A stretch of 64,000 nucleotides of DNA, taken from Streptomyces tendae (lineage in GTDB: Bacteria; Actinomycetota; Actinomycetes; Streptomycetales; Streptomycetaceae). The stretch lies in the NCBI RefSeq assembly GCF_008632955.1, contig NZ_CP043959.1:806001-870000 (forward strand), given 5' to 3'. The notes under the pieces were generated by a model. It did not search any database and had not been told where the DNA came from. It was given only the letters and a program-made list of their open reading frames with translations. Below, in pieces: positions 39,237 through 47,409 of this stretch. Positions within the stretch are counted from its first letter, which is position 1. Each line of letters opens with the position of its first letter. The position numbers were made by a program, and so were the translations under genes.

Positions 39237-40610
39237 GTGGCCATCGTCTTCGTACTCGTCGTGCTGCTGGTCGTCGCCGTCCTGGTGACGGGCAACTGGT
39301 ACGTGTGGCGCCGTCTGTTCCGGGACACCACCGCGGGCCCCGGCGCCGTGCGCCGTGTGGGCGCGGCGGTGATCGCCGGCGGGTGGCTGCTGTTCATCGG
39401 CGGCATGGTCGCCTCGCGCACCGACGCGCCGTTCGCCCTCCAGCGGGTGCTGGCCTGGCCGGGCTACCTGTGGCTCGCCCTCAGCCTGTACCTGCTGCTG
39501 GCCCTGCTCGTCGGCGAGCTCGTCCGCCCGGTGCTGCGCAGGGTCCTGGAGCGGCGGGCGGCGGGCGGCCCGGCCCGGGGCGCCACGGCGGCGCCGGATC
39601 CGGCGGAGAGCGGCGCGGCGGCGGACGCCCCGGCGCGGAGCGTCCTCGCGGACAGCGCGCCGGCGAAGAGCGCCGCGGCCGGGTCGGCTCAGGCCGGTTC
39701 CACGACGGGCGGGTCGGTGGCGGCCGACCCGGCGGAAGGCGGCTCGACGGTCGCCGGTACGGCGGGAACCGGCGCCCCCGCGGCCCCCTCCCGCAGGCTG
39801 TTCGTCTCCCGCGTCGTCGGCGGGGCCGCCGCCGCGGCGGCGGCCGGCACCGTCGGGTACGGGACCTACGGCGTGCTGCGCGGGCCGAAGGTGAAGCGGG
39901 TCACCGTGCCACTGGCCAAGCTGCCCCGCGCGGCGCACGGTTACCGCATCGCCGTGGTCAGCGACATCCACCTGGGCCCGGTGCTCGGGCGGGGCTTCGC
40001 GCAAAGGGTCGTCGACACGATCAACTCGACCCAGCCCGACCTGATCGCCGTGGTCGGTGACCTGGTGGACGGCAGCGTGAAGGACCTCGGTCCGGCGGCG
40101 GCCCCGCTCGCCCAGCTGACGGCACGTCACGGGTCGTACTTCGTCACCGGCAACCACGAGTACTTCTCCGGCGCCGGTCAGTGGGTCGAGGAGGTCCGGC
40201 GGCTCGGCCTGAACCCGCTGGAGAACGCGCGCACCGAGCTGCCGCACTTCGACCTCGCGGGCGTCAACGACGTGGCCGGTGAGGACGAGGGCCAGGGCCC
40301 CGACTTCGCGCGGGCGCTCGGCGACCGGGACCGCGCGCGGGCGTGCGTGCTGCTGGCCCACCAGCCGGTGCAGATCCACGACGCCGTGGACCACGGCGTC
40401 GACCTCCAGCTCTCCGGGCACACGCACGGCGGCCAGCTCTGGCCCGGCAACCTGATCGCGCGCACCGCGAACCCGACCGTGGCCGGCCTCGACCGCTACG
40501 GCGACACCCAGCTCTACGTCAGCCGGGGCGCCGGGGCCTGGGGCCCGCCCACCCGGGTGGGCGCCCCCTCGGACATCACGGTGATCGAACTGGCCTCCCG
40601 CCAGACCTGA
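39237..40610 (+). CDS. membrane-anchored metallophosphoesterase
   Basis: 457 residues from GTG at 39237 behind GGGGAAG. Three to four membrane segments lie in the first 105 residues. An Ala/Gly/Ser-rich linker of about 75 residues and a further hydrophobic stretch after SRRLFVSRVVGG follow. The calcineurin-like domain (about 225-455) has all metal motifs: VVSDIHLG, VGDLVDG, GNHEYF, LAHQP and SGHTHGGQ. The domain is probably extracytoplasmic and may act on phospholipid or polyprenyl phosphates; the substrate is unknown. Confidence 0.88.
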   Translation: MAIVFVLVVLLVVAVLVTGNWYVWRRLFRDTTAGPGAVRRVGAAVIAGGWLLFIGGMVASRTDAPFALQRVLAWPGYLWLALSLYLLLALLVGELVRPVLRRVLERRAAGGPARGATAAPDPAESGAAADAPARSVLADSAPAKSAAAGSAQAGSTTGGSVAADPAEGGSTVAGTAGTGAPAAPSRRLFVSRVVGGAAAAAAAGTVGYGTYGVLRGPKVKRVTVPLAKLPRAAHGYRIAVVSDIHLGPVLGRGFAQRVVDTINSTQPDLIAVVGDLVDGSVKDLGPAAAPLAQLTARHGSYFVTGNHEYFSGAGQWVEEVRRLGLNPLENARTELPHFDLAGVNDVAGEDEGQGPDFARALGDRDRARACVLLAHQPVQIHDAVDHGVDLQLSGHTHGGQLWPGNLIARTANPTVAGLDRYGDTQLYVSRGAGAWGPPTRVGAPSDITVIELASRQT

Positions 40611-40619
40611 CCCCCGGGC

Positions 40620-42119
40620 TCACCCGGTGGGGGCGGTCTCCTCCGCGCGGGGGGTCGGGACGGCCTGCGGGGTGGTGGCCGGCAACGTCACCGTGACGGT
40701 CAGGCCCTCGCCCCTCGCCGTGTCCACGGTCACCTCGCCGCCGTGCGCCCGTACGACCCCCTGCACGATCGCCATGCCCAGGCCGCTGCCCGCGCCCCCG
40801 CCCGCGCGGAAGAACCGGTCGAAGACCCGCGCCGCGTCGTCCGGCGCGAGTCCGGGTCCCTCGTCCGCCACCCACAGCCGCACCGCGCCGTCCGAGCGGG
40901 CCACGCCCAGCCGCACCGGCACGTCCGCCGGGGTGTGCGTGCGCACGTTGCCCACCAGGTTGCCCAGCACCTGCCGCAGCCCGGCCTCGTCGGCGTGCAC
41001 CAGCACCGCGCCGTCCGCGTTTACCCGCACCGGACGGTCCGGCTGCTGCACCCGCAGGTCCTGCGCCGCGTCCCGCACCAGCCGGCACACGTCCACGTTC
41101 CGCAGCCGCAGTTCGGGACGCTGGTCGAGACGGGCCAGCACCAGCAGCTCGTCGACCAGCCGCGCCATCCGGTCGGACTCGGTCATCATCCGGTCCCAGG
41201 CCCGCTTGCGCTCCGTGGGGTCGCGCAGCATCCCCCGCTCGTACAGCTGGAGGTAGCCGCGGATCGCGGCCAGCGGGGTGCGCAGCTCGTGCGAGGCGTC
41301 GGCCACGAACCGCCGCAGCTGCGCCGCGCTGCGCTCCCGGGTCCGGTACGCCGACTCCACCTGCTGGAGCATCGAGTTGAGCGCCAGCCGCAGCTGCTCC
41401 ACCTCCAGCGTCGGATCGCAGCTGGACGGCACCCGCCGGGTCAGGTCGCCCTCGGCGATCGCCGACGAGGTCTCCACCATGTCCTCCAGCGGCCGCATCC
41501 GGCGCCGCACCCCGAACATGGTCAGACACGCCAGCACCAGCAGCAGCAGGGTCCCGATGGCCAGGTCGAACCTGACCGCCTTGGCCACGCCCTCGTGCAG
41601 CGGCTCGGTGGAGCCGGCGATGAGGACGCCGGTGCCGTCGGCGAGGCGGGTGGCGGTGACGCGGTAGGTGCTGCCGCGCACGGTGACGTCCCGCGGCTCC
41701 GGGTCCCCGATCAGCGCGTCCGGGTGGCCCACGGCGTCCGCCAGGTCGCGCTGTGCCCGGGACGGTGCGAAGCCGAACACGGGGACCGGCTCGCCCTCGC
41801 GGTCCACGGCGGCGAAGACCGAGTCGGGGTCGTCCTCGTCCTGGTTCCACTCCGGTTCCACCCGGTCACGGAAGAAGCTCAGCGCGCTCAGCGAGTCGAT
41901 CTGCCGCAGCGTCAGCTCCGAGCCGCCGAGCGAGTCGCGGGTGCGGACCAGCTCCGTGTCGATCTGGTCGAGCAGGTAGTAGCGCATGCCGAGCACGCTC
42001 ACCGCGGTCGCGGCGACGATGCCCAGCGCCAGCAGCACCACGTTCGCCAGCGTGAGCTGCGCGCGCAGCGACCGCACCCGGGGGCGGCCCGGGCGCGGCA
42101 GGCGTGTCCGGCGTGTCAC
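40620..42119 (-). CDS. sensor histidine kinase (HAMP, HisKA)
   Basis: 499 residues. Membrane helices at about 22-45 and 186-203 flank an extracytoplasmic sensor region. A HAMP linker (about 205-258), H-box with His277 (FVADASHELRTPLAAIRGYL) and a HATPase domain with NLVGN, DEGPGL and GSGLGMAI complete it. GTG at 42119 overlaps the response-regulator stop by four bases, so kinase and regulator form a pair. It is the OmpR-linked kinase type with a periplasmic sensor. Confidence 0.93.
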   Translation of the reverse strand: MTRRTRLPRPGRPRVRSLRAQLTLANVVLLALGIVAATAVSVLGMRYYLLDQIDTELVRTRDSLGGSELTLRQIDSLSALSFFRDRVEPEWNQDEDDPDSVFAAVDREGEPVPVFGFAPSRAQRDLADAVGHPDALIGDPEPRDVTVRGSTYRVTATRLADGTGVLIAGSTEPLHEGVAKAVRFDLAIGTLLLLVLACLTMFGVRRRMRPLEDMVETSSAIAEGDLTRRVPSSCDPTLEVEQLRLALNSMLQQVESAYRTRERSAAQLRRFVADASHELRTPLAAIRGYLQLYERGMLRDPTERKRAWDRMMTESDRMARLVDELLVLARLDQRPELRLRNVDVCRLVRDAAQDLRVQQPDRPVRVNADGAVLVHADEAGLRQVLGNLVGNVRTHTPADVPVRLGVARSDGAVRLWVADEGPGLAPDDAARVFDRFFRAGGGAGSGLGMAIVQGVVRAHGGEVTVDTARGEGLTVTVTLPATTPQAVPTPRAEETAPTG

Positions 42120-42805
42120 GTCAGCCCGTACCCGACGCCGCGCCGGGTGGTGATGACCGGCGGCCCGAGGGTGTCCAGCTTGCGCCGCAGATAGCTGATG
42201 TAGGTCTCCACGACGGTCGACTCCTGCGGGACGTGCTCGTACTGCCAGACGTGCCGCAGCAGCTGCTCCTTGGGCACGATCCGGCCCGCGTTGCGCACCA
42301 GGAAGCGCAGCAGGGCGTACTCGGTGGGGGTCAGCTCGACGCTGCGGCCGGCGCGGCGCACGGAGTACGTCGTCTCGTCCAGCTCCAGGTCGCCGTGGCG
42401 CAGCGGAGCCCGCTGCGGCAGCACGTCGGCGGGGCGGGTACGGCGCAGCACGGCCGTGATCCGGGCGACCACCTCGTCGATGTTGAACGGCTTGGTGATG
42501 TAGTCGTCGCCGAAGCCGAGCGCCCCGACGACCTCGGCGGGCGCGTCCCGCGCGGTGAGGAACACCAGGGCCGTCTCCGGCCGGCGCCCGCGCAGTTCGC
42601 GGCCCAGGGCGCGGCCGTCGCCGTCCGGCAGCATCACGTCGAGCAGCGCGCAGTCGGGCCGCGTGTGCTCGGTCAGCGCGAGCGCCTCACGGACCGATCC
42701 CGCGGTCATGACCTCGAAGCGGTGGTAGCGCAGGGCGATCGCGAGGACGTCCGCGATGCTCTCCTCGTCCTCCACGACGAGCACGGTGCCGGGGGCTGTC
42801 GTCAT
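42116..42805 (-). CDS. OmpR-family response regulator
   Basis: 229 residues. Receiver domain with phosphorylation Asp56 (LLDVMLPD) and Lys105 (ITKPFN), and a winged-helix DNA-binding domain with YALLRFLVRNAGRIVPKEQLL and YLRRKLD. It is transcribed before its kinase. Divergent from the MMPL transporter, with 154 bases between starts, so this transporter is a likely target. Confidence 0.94.
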   Translation of the reverse strand: MTTAPGTVLVVEDEESIADVLAIALRYHRFEVMTAGSVREALALTEHTRPDCALLDVMLPDGDGRALGRELRGRRPETALVFLTARDAPAEVVGALGFGDDYITKPFNIDEVVARITAVLRRTRPADVLPQRAPLRHGDLELDETTYSVRRAGRSVELTPTEYALLRFLVRNAGRIVPKEQLLRHVWQYEHVPQESTVVETYISYLRRKLDTLGPPVITTRRGVGYGLT

Positions 42806-42959
42806 GTTCCCCAGTATCGGCGTGACCGTCCGCCGAAGTACCGGTTGTCGCTTTGGAGTTCCTTGAGAGTCCCGGGCGAGCCGTGTCCCCGGGCGGGTCC
42901 CGCCGCCGATTCTGCTGCCAGGACCCGGGGGACCGACCGAGCGACGAAGGAGCGGACAC

Positions 42960-45389
42960 GTGGCGGTATTGGCACGCTGGTGCTATCGGCATCGGCTGGT
43001 GGTCCTCCTGCTGTGGGTGGGGGCGCTGTTCGGACTGGGGGTGACGGCGAGCGGTGCGGGCACGAACTACGCCGAGGTCTTCTCGCTGCCGAACACGGAC
43101 TCCAAGCAGGCGTACGACCTGATGCGCAAGGCGTTCCCGGAGCGCGCCGGGGACACCGACACCGTGGTGTGGAAGGTGGACGACGGCACCGTGCGCGACG
43201 AGGCGGTGCGCTCCCGGATGGAGGCGGCGCTCGCGGAGATCGGGCGCATGGAGGGCGTCGGCGCGGTCGCCGGGCCCTACGGGGAGCAGGGCGCGGCGCA
43301 GATCAGCGAGGACGGACGGATCGCGTACGCGCAGGTGACGTTCGCCGAGCAGGCGGACGCGGTGCCGAAGGCACTGGTGCAGGACGTCGTCGACACGGCC
43401 CAGGAGGCGGCGGGCGACGGGCTCCAGGTGGAGCTGGGCGGCCAGGCCATCACCCGGGTCCAGGAACCGCCGACGGGCACGGCCGAGCTGGTCGGCATCC
43501 TCGCGGCCGCCGTGGTGCTGTTCGTCGCGTTCGGCTCGCTGTTCGCGATGCTGCTGCCCCTGGTCGTCGCCGTGTTCGGCGTCGGCACCGGCATGTTCGG
43601 CACCCAGCTGATCAGCCATGTCACCGACGTCCCCGAACTGGCGTCCCTGCTGGCCACGTTGATCGGCCTGGGCGTCGGCATCGACTACGCCCTGTTCATC
43701 GTCACCCGGCACCGGCGCGGCATCCTGCGCGGCATGGACCCGGAGGAGGCGGCGGTCACCGCGCTCAACACCTCCGGCCGGGCGGTGCTGTTCGCGGGCG
43801 GCACGGTGTGCATCGCGCTCGCCGGGATGCTGGTGACGAACCTGCGCTTCCTGGACGGCGTGGTCATCGGCACCTCGCTGACGGTCGTCCTCAGCGTGCT
43901 CGCCGCCGTCACGCTGCTGCCCGCGCTGCTCGGCCTGCTCGGGCACCGGGTGCTCAGCCGCCGTCAGCGCCGCCGGCTGGAGGCCGCGGGCCCGCACGGC
44001 GAGGGGGTGGGCGGACTCGCCGCCCGCTGGTCGGCCACCGTGCAGCGCCGGCCGCGGGCCGTGGCCGCGCTGGCGGTCGTCCTGATGGCGGCGCTGGCCG
44101 TGCCGCTGCTGTCGCTGCGCCTGGGCACCGTGGACCAGGGCAACGACGACGCCTCGACGACCACCCGGCAGGCCTACGACCTGCTCGCCGAGGGCTTCGG
44201 GCCCGGATTCAACGGACCGCTCCAGGTGGTCGTGGACGGCGAGGCCCCGGCCGGTCTGGTGCGGGCCGTCGAGGACACCGAGGGCGTCGCCCAGGTGGCG
44301 GCCGCCCCGCCCGCCGGCGGGGTCACCGTCATCCAGGTCGTCCCCGACACCTCCCCGCAGGACGTGGAGACCGACCGGCTGATCGACACGCTGCGCGAGG
44401 ACGTCATCCCCGCCGCGGGCGTCGAGGCCCACGTCGGCGGTGTGACGGCGGTGTCGAAGGACTTCGCCGCGGTGACGGGCGACCGGCTGCCGCTGTTCGT
44501 CGGCACGATCATCGGCCTCGGCTTCCTGCTCCTGCTGCTGGCGTTCCGCTCCCTGGTGGTGCCGCTGACGGCCGCCGTGATGAACCTGCTCGCGGCGGCG
44601 GCCTCCTTCGGCGTGCTGGTGGTGGTGTTCCAGTGGGGCGTCGGACTCGACGTGCTGGGCCTCGGCAAGGAGGGCCCGATCGCGGCCTTCCTGCCGATCA
44701 TCATGCTCTCGCTGCTGTTCGGGCTCTCCATGGACTACCAGGTGTTCCTGGTGAGCCGCATGCACGAGGAGTGGGTGCACACCCGGGACAACGCCCGCGC
44801 GGTGCGGGTCGGCCTCGCGGAGACCAGCCGGGTCATCAACTCCGCCGCCCTCATCATGGTCTGCGTCTTCCTCGCCTTCGTGCTCAGCGGCGACTACGGC
44901 GCCGCCATGGCGGGCGTGGGACTGGCCGCCGCGGTCGCGCTGGACGCGTTCGTGCTGCGCACCGCGCTGGTCCCGGCCGTGATGCACCTGCTGGGCCGTG
45001 CCAACTGGTGGCTGCCGGCCGGGCTGGAGAAGCGGCTGCCGCACCTGGCGGTCGAACCGAAGGAGGACGGGGACGCGCCCGCCGTGGCGCCGGTGGAGGG
45101 CACCCCCGAAGGGGCCGCCTCGGTGGTCCACGGCTTCGTCCGCACCGCCGAGGGCGAGCCGGTGCGGGGCGCGGCCGTCACGCTGCTCACCCCCGGCGGC
45201 CGGCAGCTGGACCGGGTGGTGTCCCTGGCCGACGGGGCGTACATCGTGGCCGTGCCGGCGCCCGGTACCTATCTGCTCGCGGTCACGGCCTCCCCGTACG
45301 GCTCGCGGGCGGCGCACGTGACCGTGGCGGACGGGCCGTACGTGCACGACGTGGAGCTCACGCCCGGCGGGGTGGACGTCGTCAACTGA
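42960..45389 (+). CDS. MMPL-family transporter with C-terminal transthyretin-like domain
   Basis: 809 residues from GTG at 42960 with AAGGAG seven bases upstream. Residues 1-700 are a typical MMPL/RND permease: two repeats of six helices, with GIDYALFIVTRHRRG and GLSMDYQVFLVSRMHEEW loops holding the proton-relay residues. Residues about 722-809 form an extra domain with VHGFVRTAEGEPVRGAAVTL and SLADGAYIVAVPAPGTYLLAV, the pattern of carboxypeptidase-regulatory or transthyretin-like beta-sandwiches. That appendage is uncommon in MMPL proteins. Exported substrate unknown; a lipid or drug is typical. It overlaps the convergent TetR gene by eight bases. Confidence 0.9.
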   Translation: MAVLARWCYRHRLVVLLLWVGALFGLGVTASGAGTNYAEVFSLPNTDSKQAYDLMRKAFPERAGDTDTVVWKVDDGTVRDEAVRSRMEAALAEIGRMEGVGAVAGPYGEQGAAQISEDGRIAYAQVTFAEQADAVPKALVQDVVDTAQEAAGDGLQVELGGQAITRVQEPPTGTAELVGILAAAVVLFVAFGSLFAMLLPLVVAVFGVGTGMFGTQLISHVTDVPELASLLATLIGLGVGIDYALFIVTRHRRGILRGMDPEEAAVTALNTSGRAVLFAGGTVCIALAGMLVTNLRFLDGVVIGTSLTVVLSVLAAVTLLPALLGLLGHRVLSRRQRRRLEAAGPHGEGVGGLAARWSATVQRRPRAVAALAVVLMAALAVPLLSLRLGTVDQGNDDASTTTRQAYDLLAEGFGPGFNGPLQVVVDGEAPAGLVRAVEDTEGVAQVAAAPPAGGVTVIQVVPDTSPQDVETDRLIDTLREDVIPAAGVEAHVGGVTAVSKDFAAVTGDRLPLFVGTIIGLGFLLLLLAFRSLVVPLTAAVMNLLAAAASFGVLVVVFQWGVGLDVLGLGKEGPIAAFLPIIMLSLLFGLSMDYQVFLVSRMHEEWVHTRDNARAVRVGLAETSRVINSAALIMVCVFLAFVLSGDYGAAMAGVGLAAAVALDAFVLRTALVPAVMHLLGRANWWLPAGLEKRLPHLAVEPKEDGDAPAVAPVEGTPEGAASVVHGFVRTAEGEPVRGAAVTLLTPGGRQLDRVVSLADGAYIVAVPAPGTYLLAVTASPYGSRAAHVTVADGPYVHDVELTPGGVDVVN

Positions 45390-46212
45390 CGTCGTCGGGG
45401 CGCCCGTCGGAGGCGGGTGCCCCCTGGGTCCCCCCGTCCCCGTCCTCCTCGTCCTTGCCCCGCGCACCCCGCCGGCCGGTGTTCTCGCGGCCGGCGGGGT
45501 CGGGGAGCGCCCTGGTCATCCCGGGCAGGAACTCCGTGAACAGCTCGTGCACGTCCCGCACCAGCGGGCGCAGCACCCGGAACCGGGCCAGGGCCACGCC
45601 CCGCGCGGTGAGCCGGGCGCCCCGCTCGGCGAGCCGGTAGCTGCGCTCACGGCCCTCGGTGCGGTCGAAGATCCAGTACAGGCACAGCCCCATCTGGGAC
45701 AGCCACATCAACTCGGGCAGGATGTCCCGCAGTTCCTCGGGGACCTTGGTCTTCGTGCCGGCCAGCACCGCCCGGTGCACGCTGATCGCCTCCTGGCGCG
45801 CGTGCTCCGACTCCGGCGAGAAGGGGCTGAGCGGGCTGTCCGGGTCGGCGGCGTTCTTGAAGAACTGCACCGCGAACTCGTGGTACGGCGTGGCGATGTC
45901 CAGCCACGCCTTCAGCACCCCGGCGAGGCGGGCCTCCAGGTCGGTCTCCCGGGCCAGGATCTCCCGCACCGCGGCCTGGTGCTCGCCGGCGATCCGGTCG
46001 TAGAACCCCTGGATCAGGTGTTCCTTGCCCGCGAAGTAGTAGTACGCGTTGCCGACGGAGACCCCGGCCTCCTGGGCGATGGCCCGCATGGTCGTCTTGT
46101 CGTACCCGCGCTCCTGGAACAGCCGCATGGCCGTCTCGAGGATCAGGGCGCGGGTCTGCTCGGACTTGGTGAGGGGGGCACCGGGGCCGGGGCCGTCGTT
46201 CTTCGCGGGCAC
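45382..46212 (-). CDS. TetR-family regulator
   Basis: 276 residues from GTG at 46212. The N-terminal HTH (about 17-62) reads ILETAMRLFQERGYDKTTMR then SVGNAYYYFAGKEHLI. The C-terminal domain has the FAVQFFKNAADPDSPLSPFS pattern of a defined actinobacterial TetR subgroup. The tail is disordered and acidic. It lies 53 bases after the DCC gene, so it is probably the third gene of that operon. The TTGAAC-NN-GTTCAA palindromes at the operon promoter are suitable for TetR autoregulation. Confidence 0.88.
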   Translation of the reverse strand: MPAKNDGPGPGAPLTKSEQTRALILETAMRLFQERGYDKTTMRAIAQEAGVSVGNAYYYFAGKEHLIQGFYDRIAGEHQAAVREILARETDLEARLAGVLKAWLDIATPYHEFAVQFFKNAADPDSPLSPFSPESEHARQEAISVHRAVLAGTKTKVPEELRDILPELMWLSQMGLCLYWIFDRTEGRERSYRLAERGARLTARGVALARFRVLRPLVRDVHELFTEFLPGMTRALPDPAGRENTGRRGARGKDEEDGDGGTQGAPASDGRPDDVS

Positions 46213-46265
46213 GGGAACAGAGCCTAACGCCAGCGACCTGCGTCGTAGACGTCCGTGTGCACGGC

Positions 46266-46769
46266 CTACGGGGCGGCGCAGGTGCCGGCGTCGCAGCCGG
46301 CCGGGGTGTGGTGCCAGCCGTCGCGCGGGTCGTACGCCCACCCGTCGCCCCGGTGGTACGTCCGTGCACCCGCCGAGGCCGTCGCTCCGCGCCACCGGGC
46401 GGCGGCCAGCACCGCGCCCTTGGCGAGCCGCAGCCCGGCGGGGGTGCTCAGCCGGTGTGCGAGGCGCCGGTGGTCGCGCAGCGCCCACAGGGTGACGATC
46501 CACGCGGAGGCCCCCCGGTACACCTGCCCCGCGTCCCCGACGACCGTGATCTCGGCCCGGGTGGTGGAGTGGTCGAGGCGGGGGAAGCGGTCCCGTGCGG
46601 CCGTCGATCCGGCGGGGACCAGCTCCAGCGGGACCAGCTGCGGCCGGCGGACCAGCCAGTCCCGGACGAAGCAGCACAGCGGGCATCCCGCGTCGTACAG
46701 CACGGTGAGCCCGCGGACCGGGACGCGGCGCGCGTCCCGGTCCCCGTGCGCGGCCGGCACGCCGCTCAC
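46266..46769 (-). CDS. DCC-family thiol-disulfide oxidoreductase (DUF393)
   Basis: 167 residues from GTG at 46769, overlapping the previous gene stop (GTGA). The hallmark LTVLYDAGCPLCCFVRDWL holds the DxxCxxC motif of the DUF393/DCC family, followed by a RFPRLDHSTTRAEITVV segment. Family members are predicted thioredoxin-fold thiol oxidoreductases; no specific partner is known. The C-terminal GWHHTPAGCDAGTCAAP adds two more cysteines. Confidence 0.85.
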   Translation of the reverse strand: MSGVPAAHGDRDARRVPVRGLTVLYDAGCPLCCFVRDWLVRRPQLVPLELVPAGSTAARDRFPRLDHSTTRAEITVVGDAGQVYRGASAWIVTLWALRDHRRLAHRLSTPAGLRLAKGAVLAAARWRGATASAGARTYHRGDGWAYDPRDGWHHTPAGCDAGTCAAP

Positions 46770-47173
46770 GCCCCGGCCGCCGGGGCGGTCCAGCCCTGCG
46801 GCGGCACCGGCGGCAGCTGCTCCCGCTCCATCACGCCGCGCCGCCGGATCCGGCTGAGCACGTACACGTTGCCCAGGTGCATCACGCCCAGCACCAGCAG
46901 CACCACGCCGAGCTTGGCGGACAGCGCCTCGAAGATGCCGCGGGTGTCGGCGATCGTGCCGTCGTCGCTCAGGTACAGGGCGACGAAGCCGAGGTTCACC
47001 AGGTAGAAGCCCACGACGAGGAGGTGGTTGACGGCGTCGGCGAGCTTCTCGTTGCCGTGCAGCACGTCGGCGAGGAAGACCCGCCCGTTCCTGCTGAGCG
47101 TGCGGGCCACCCAGACGGTCAGCCCGATGCTGACGGCCAGGTAGATGACGTAGGCGATGACGGTGCGGTCCAT
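46766..47173 (-). CDS. small membrane protein heading the DCC/TetR operon
   Basis: 135 residues from ATG at 47173; the ribosome site GAAGGGG lies six bases upstream. Three to four hydrophobic helices (about 5-22, 45-65, 78-100) have short polar loops with HGNEKLADAVNHLLVVGFY. Longer in-frame starts would run through the operator palindrome and are rejected. Function unknown; cotranscription with a DCC oxidoreductase and a TetR regulator suggests a membrane redox or stress function. Confidence 0.7.
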   Translation of the reverse strand: MDRTVIAYVIYLAVSIGLTVWVARTLSRNGRVFLADVLHGNEKLADAVNHLLVVGFYLVNLGFVALYLSDDGTIADTRGIFEALSAKLGVVLLVLGVMHLGNVYVLSRIRRRGVMEREQLPPVPPQGWTAPAAGA

Positions 47174-47186
47174 GCCCCACCCCTTC

Positions 47187-47200
47187 TTGAACGCGTTCAA
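47187..47200. promoter_or_regulatory. TetR-type operator 1, TTGAACGCGTTCAA
   Basis: A perfect 14-bp palindrome just upstream of the ribosome site of the gene starting at 47173, about 20 bases downstream of the inferred -10 element. A second palindrome with the same TTGAAC-NN-GTTCAA arms is centred 45 bp away. Confidence 0.75.
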
Positions 47201-47215
47201 AACGCTGACGGAGTG

Positions 47216-47245
47216 ACTGTAGCGCCATCTTTTGAACATGTTCAA
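47216..47245 (-). promoter_or_regulatory. promoter of the membrane/DCC/TetR operon
   Basis: Read on the minus strand, TTGAAC (47245-47240) and TACAGT (47221-47216) are separated by 18 bases, a good fit to a vegetative -35/-10 pair. The -35 hexamer is part of the upstream TTGAAC-NN-GTTCAA palindrome. Confidence 0.55.
47232..47245. promoter_or_regulatory. TetR-type operator 2, TTGAACATGTTCAA
   Basis: A perfect 14-bp palindrome overlapping the inferred -35 element of the minus-strand operon. It is also 165 bases upstream of the divergent MFS exporter start, so it could influence both directions. Confidence 0.75.
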
Positions 47246-47302
47246 CTCCGCTGTGGGGGGCGTCGGCCGGCGTCGTGCCGCGGCACCAGGCAGCGGAGGC
47301 GT

Positions 47303-47320
47303 CTGGTGCGTACGCACCGG
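47303..47320. promoter_or_regulatory. 18-bp palindrome upstream of the MFS-monooxygenase operon
   Basis: CTGGTGCGTACGCACCGG, with a perfect core GGTGCG-TA-CGCACC at 47305-47318, centred about 98 bases before the MFS start. A copy with one changed base lies at 52164-52181, upstream of the two-component genes that end this gene block. Proposed target of the NarL-type regulator at 50015-50707. Confidence 0.6.
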
Positions 47321-47409
47321 AGGAGGACGGTGGCGGACGACGATGCCCGCGGGGCCTTTGGACGGAACCGTGGGAGGTGTCCGAACGGCCCCCACAGAAC
47401 GGGACGTCC

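Noticed and set aside
42104..45640. 1178-codon plus-strand frame across the kinase, regulator and MMPL region
   Set aside because: Composition of frame-shifted GC-rich coding DNA; the MMPL protein in another frame has complete motifs.
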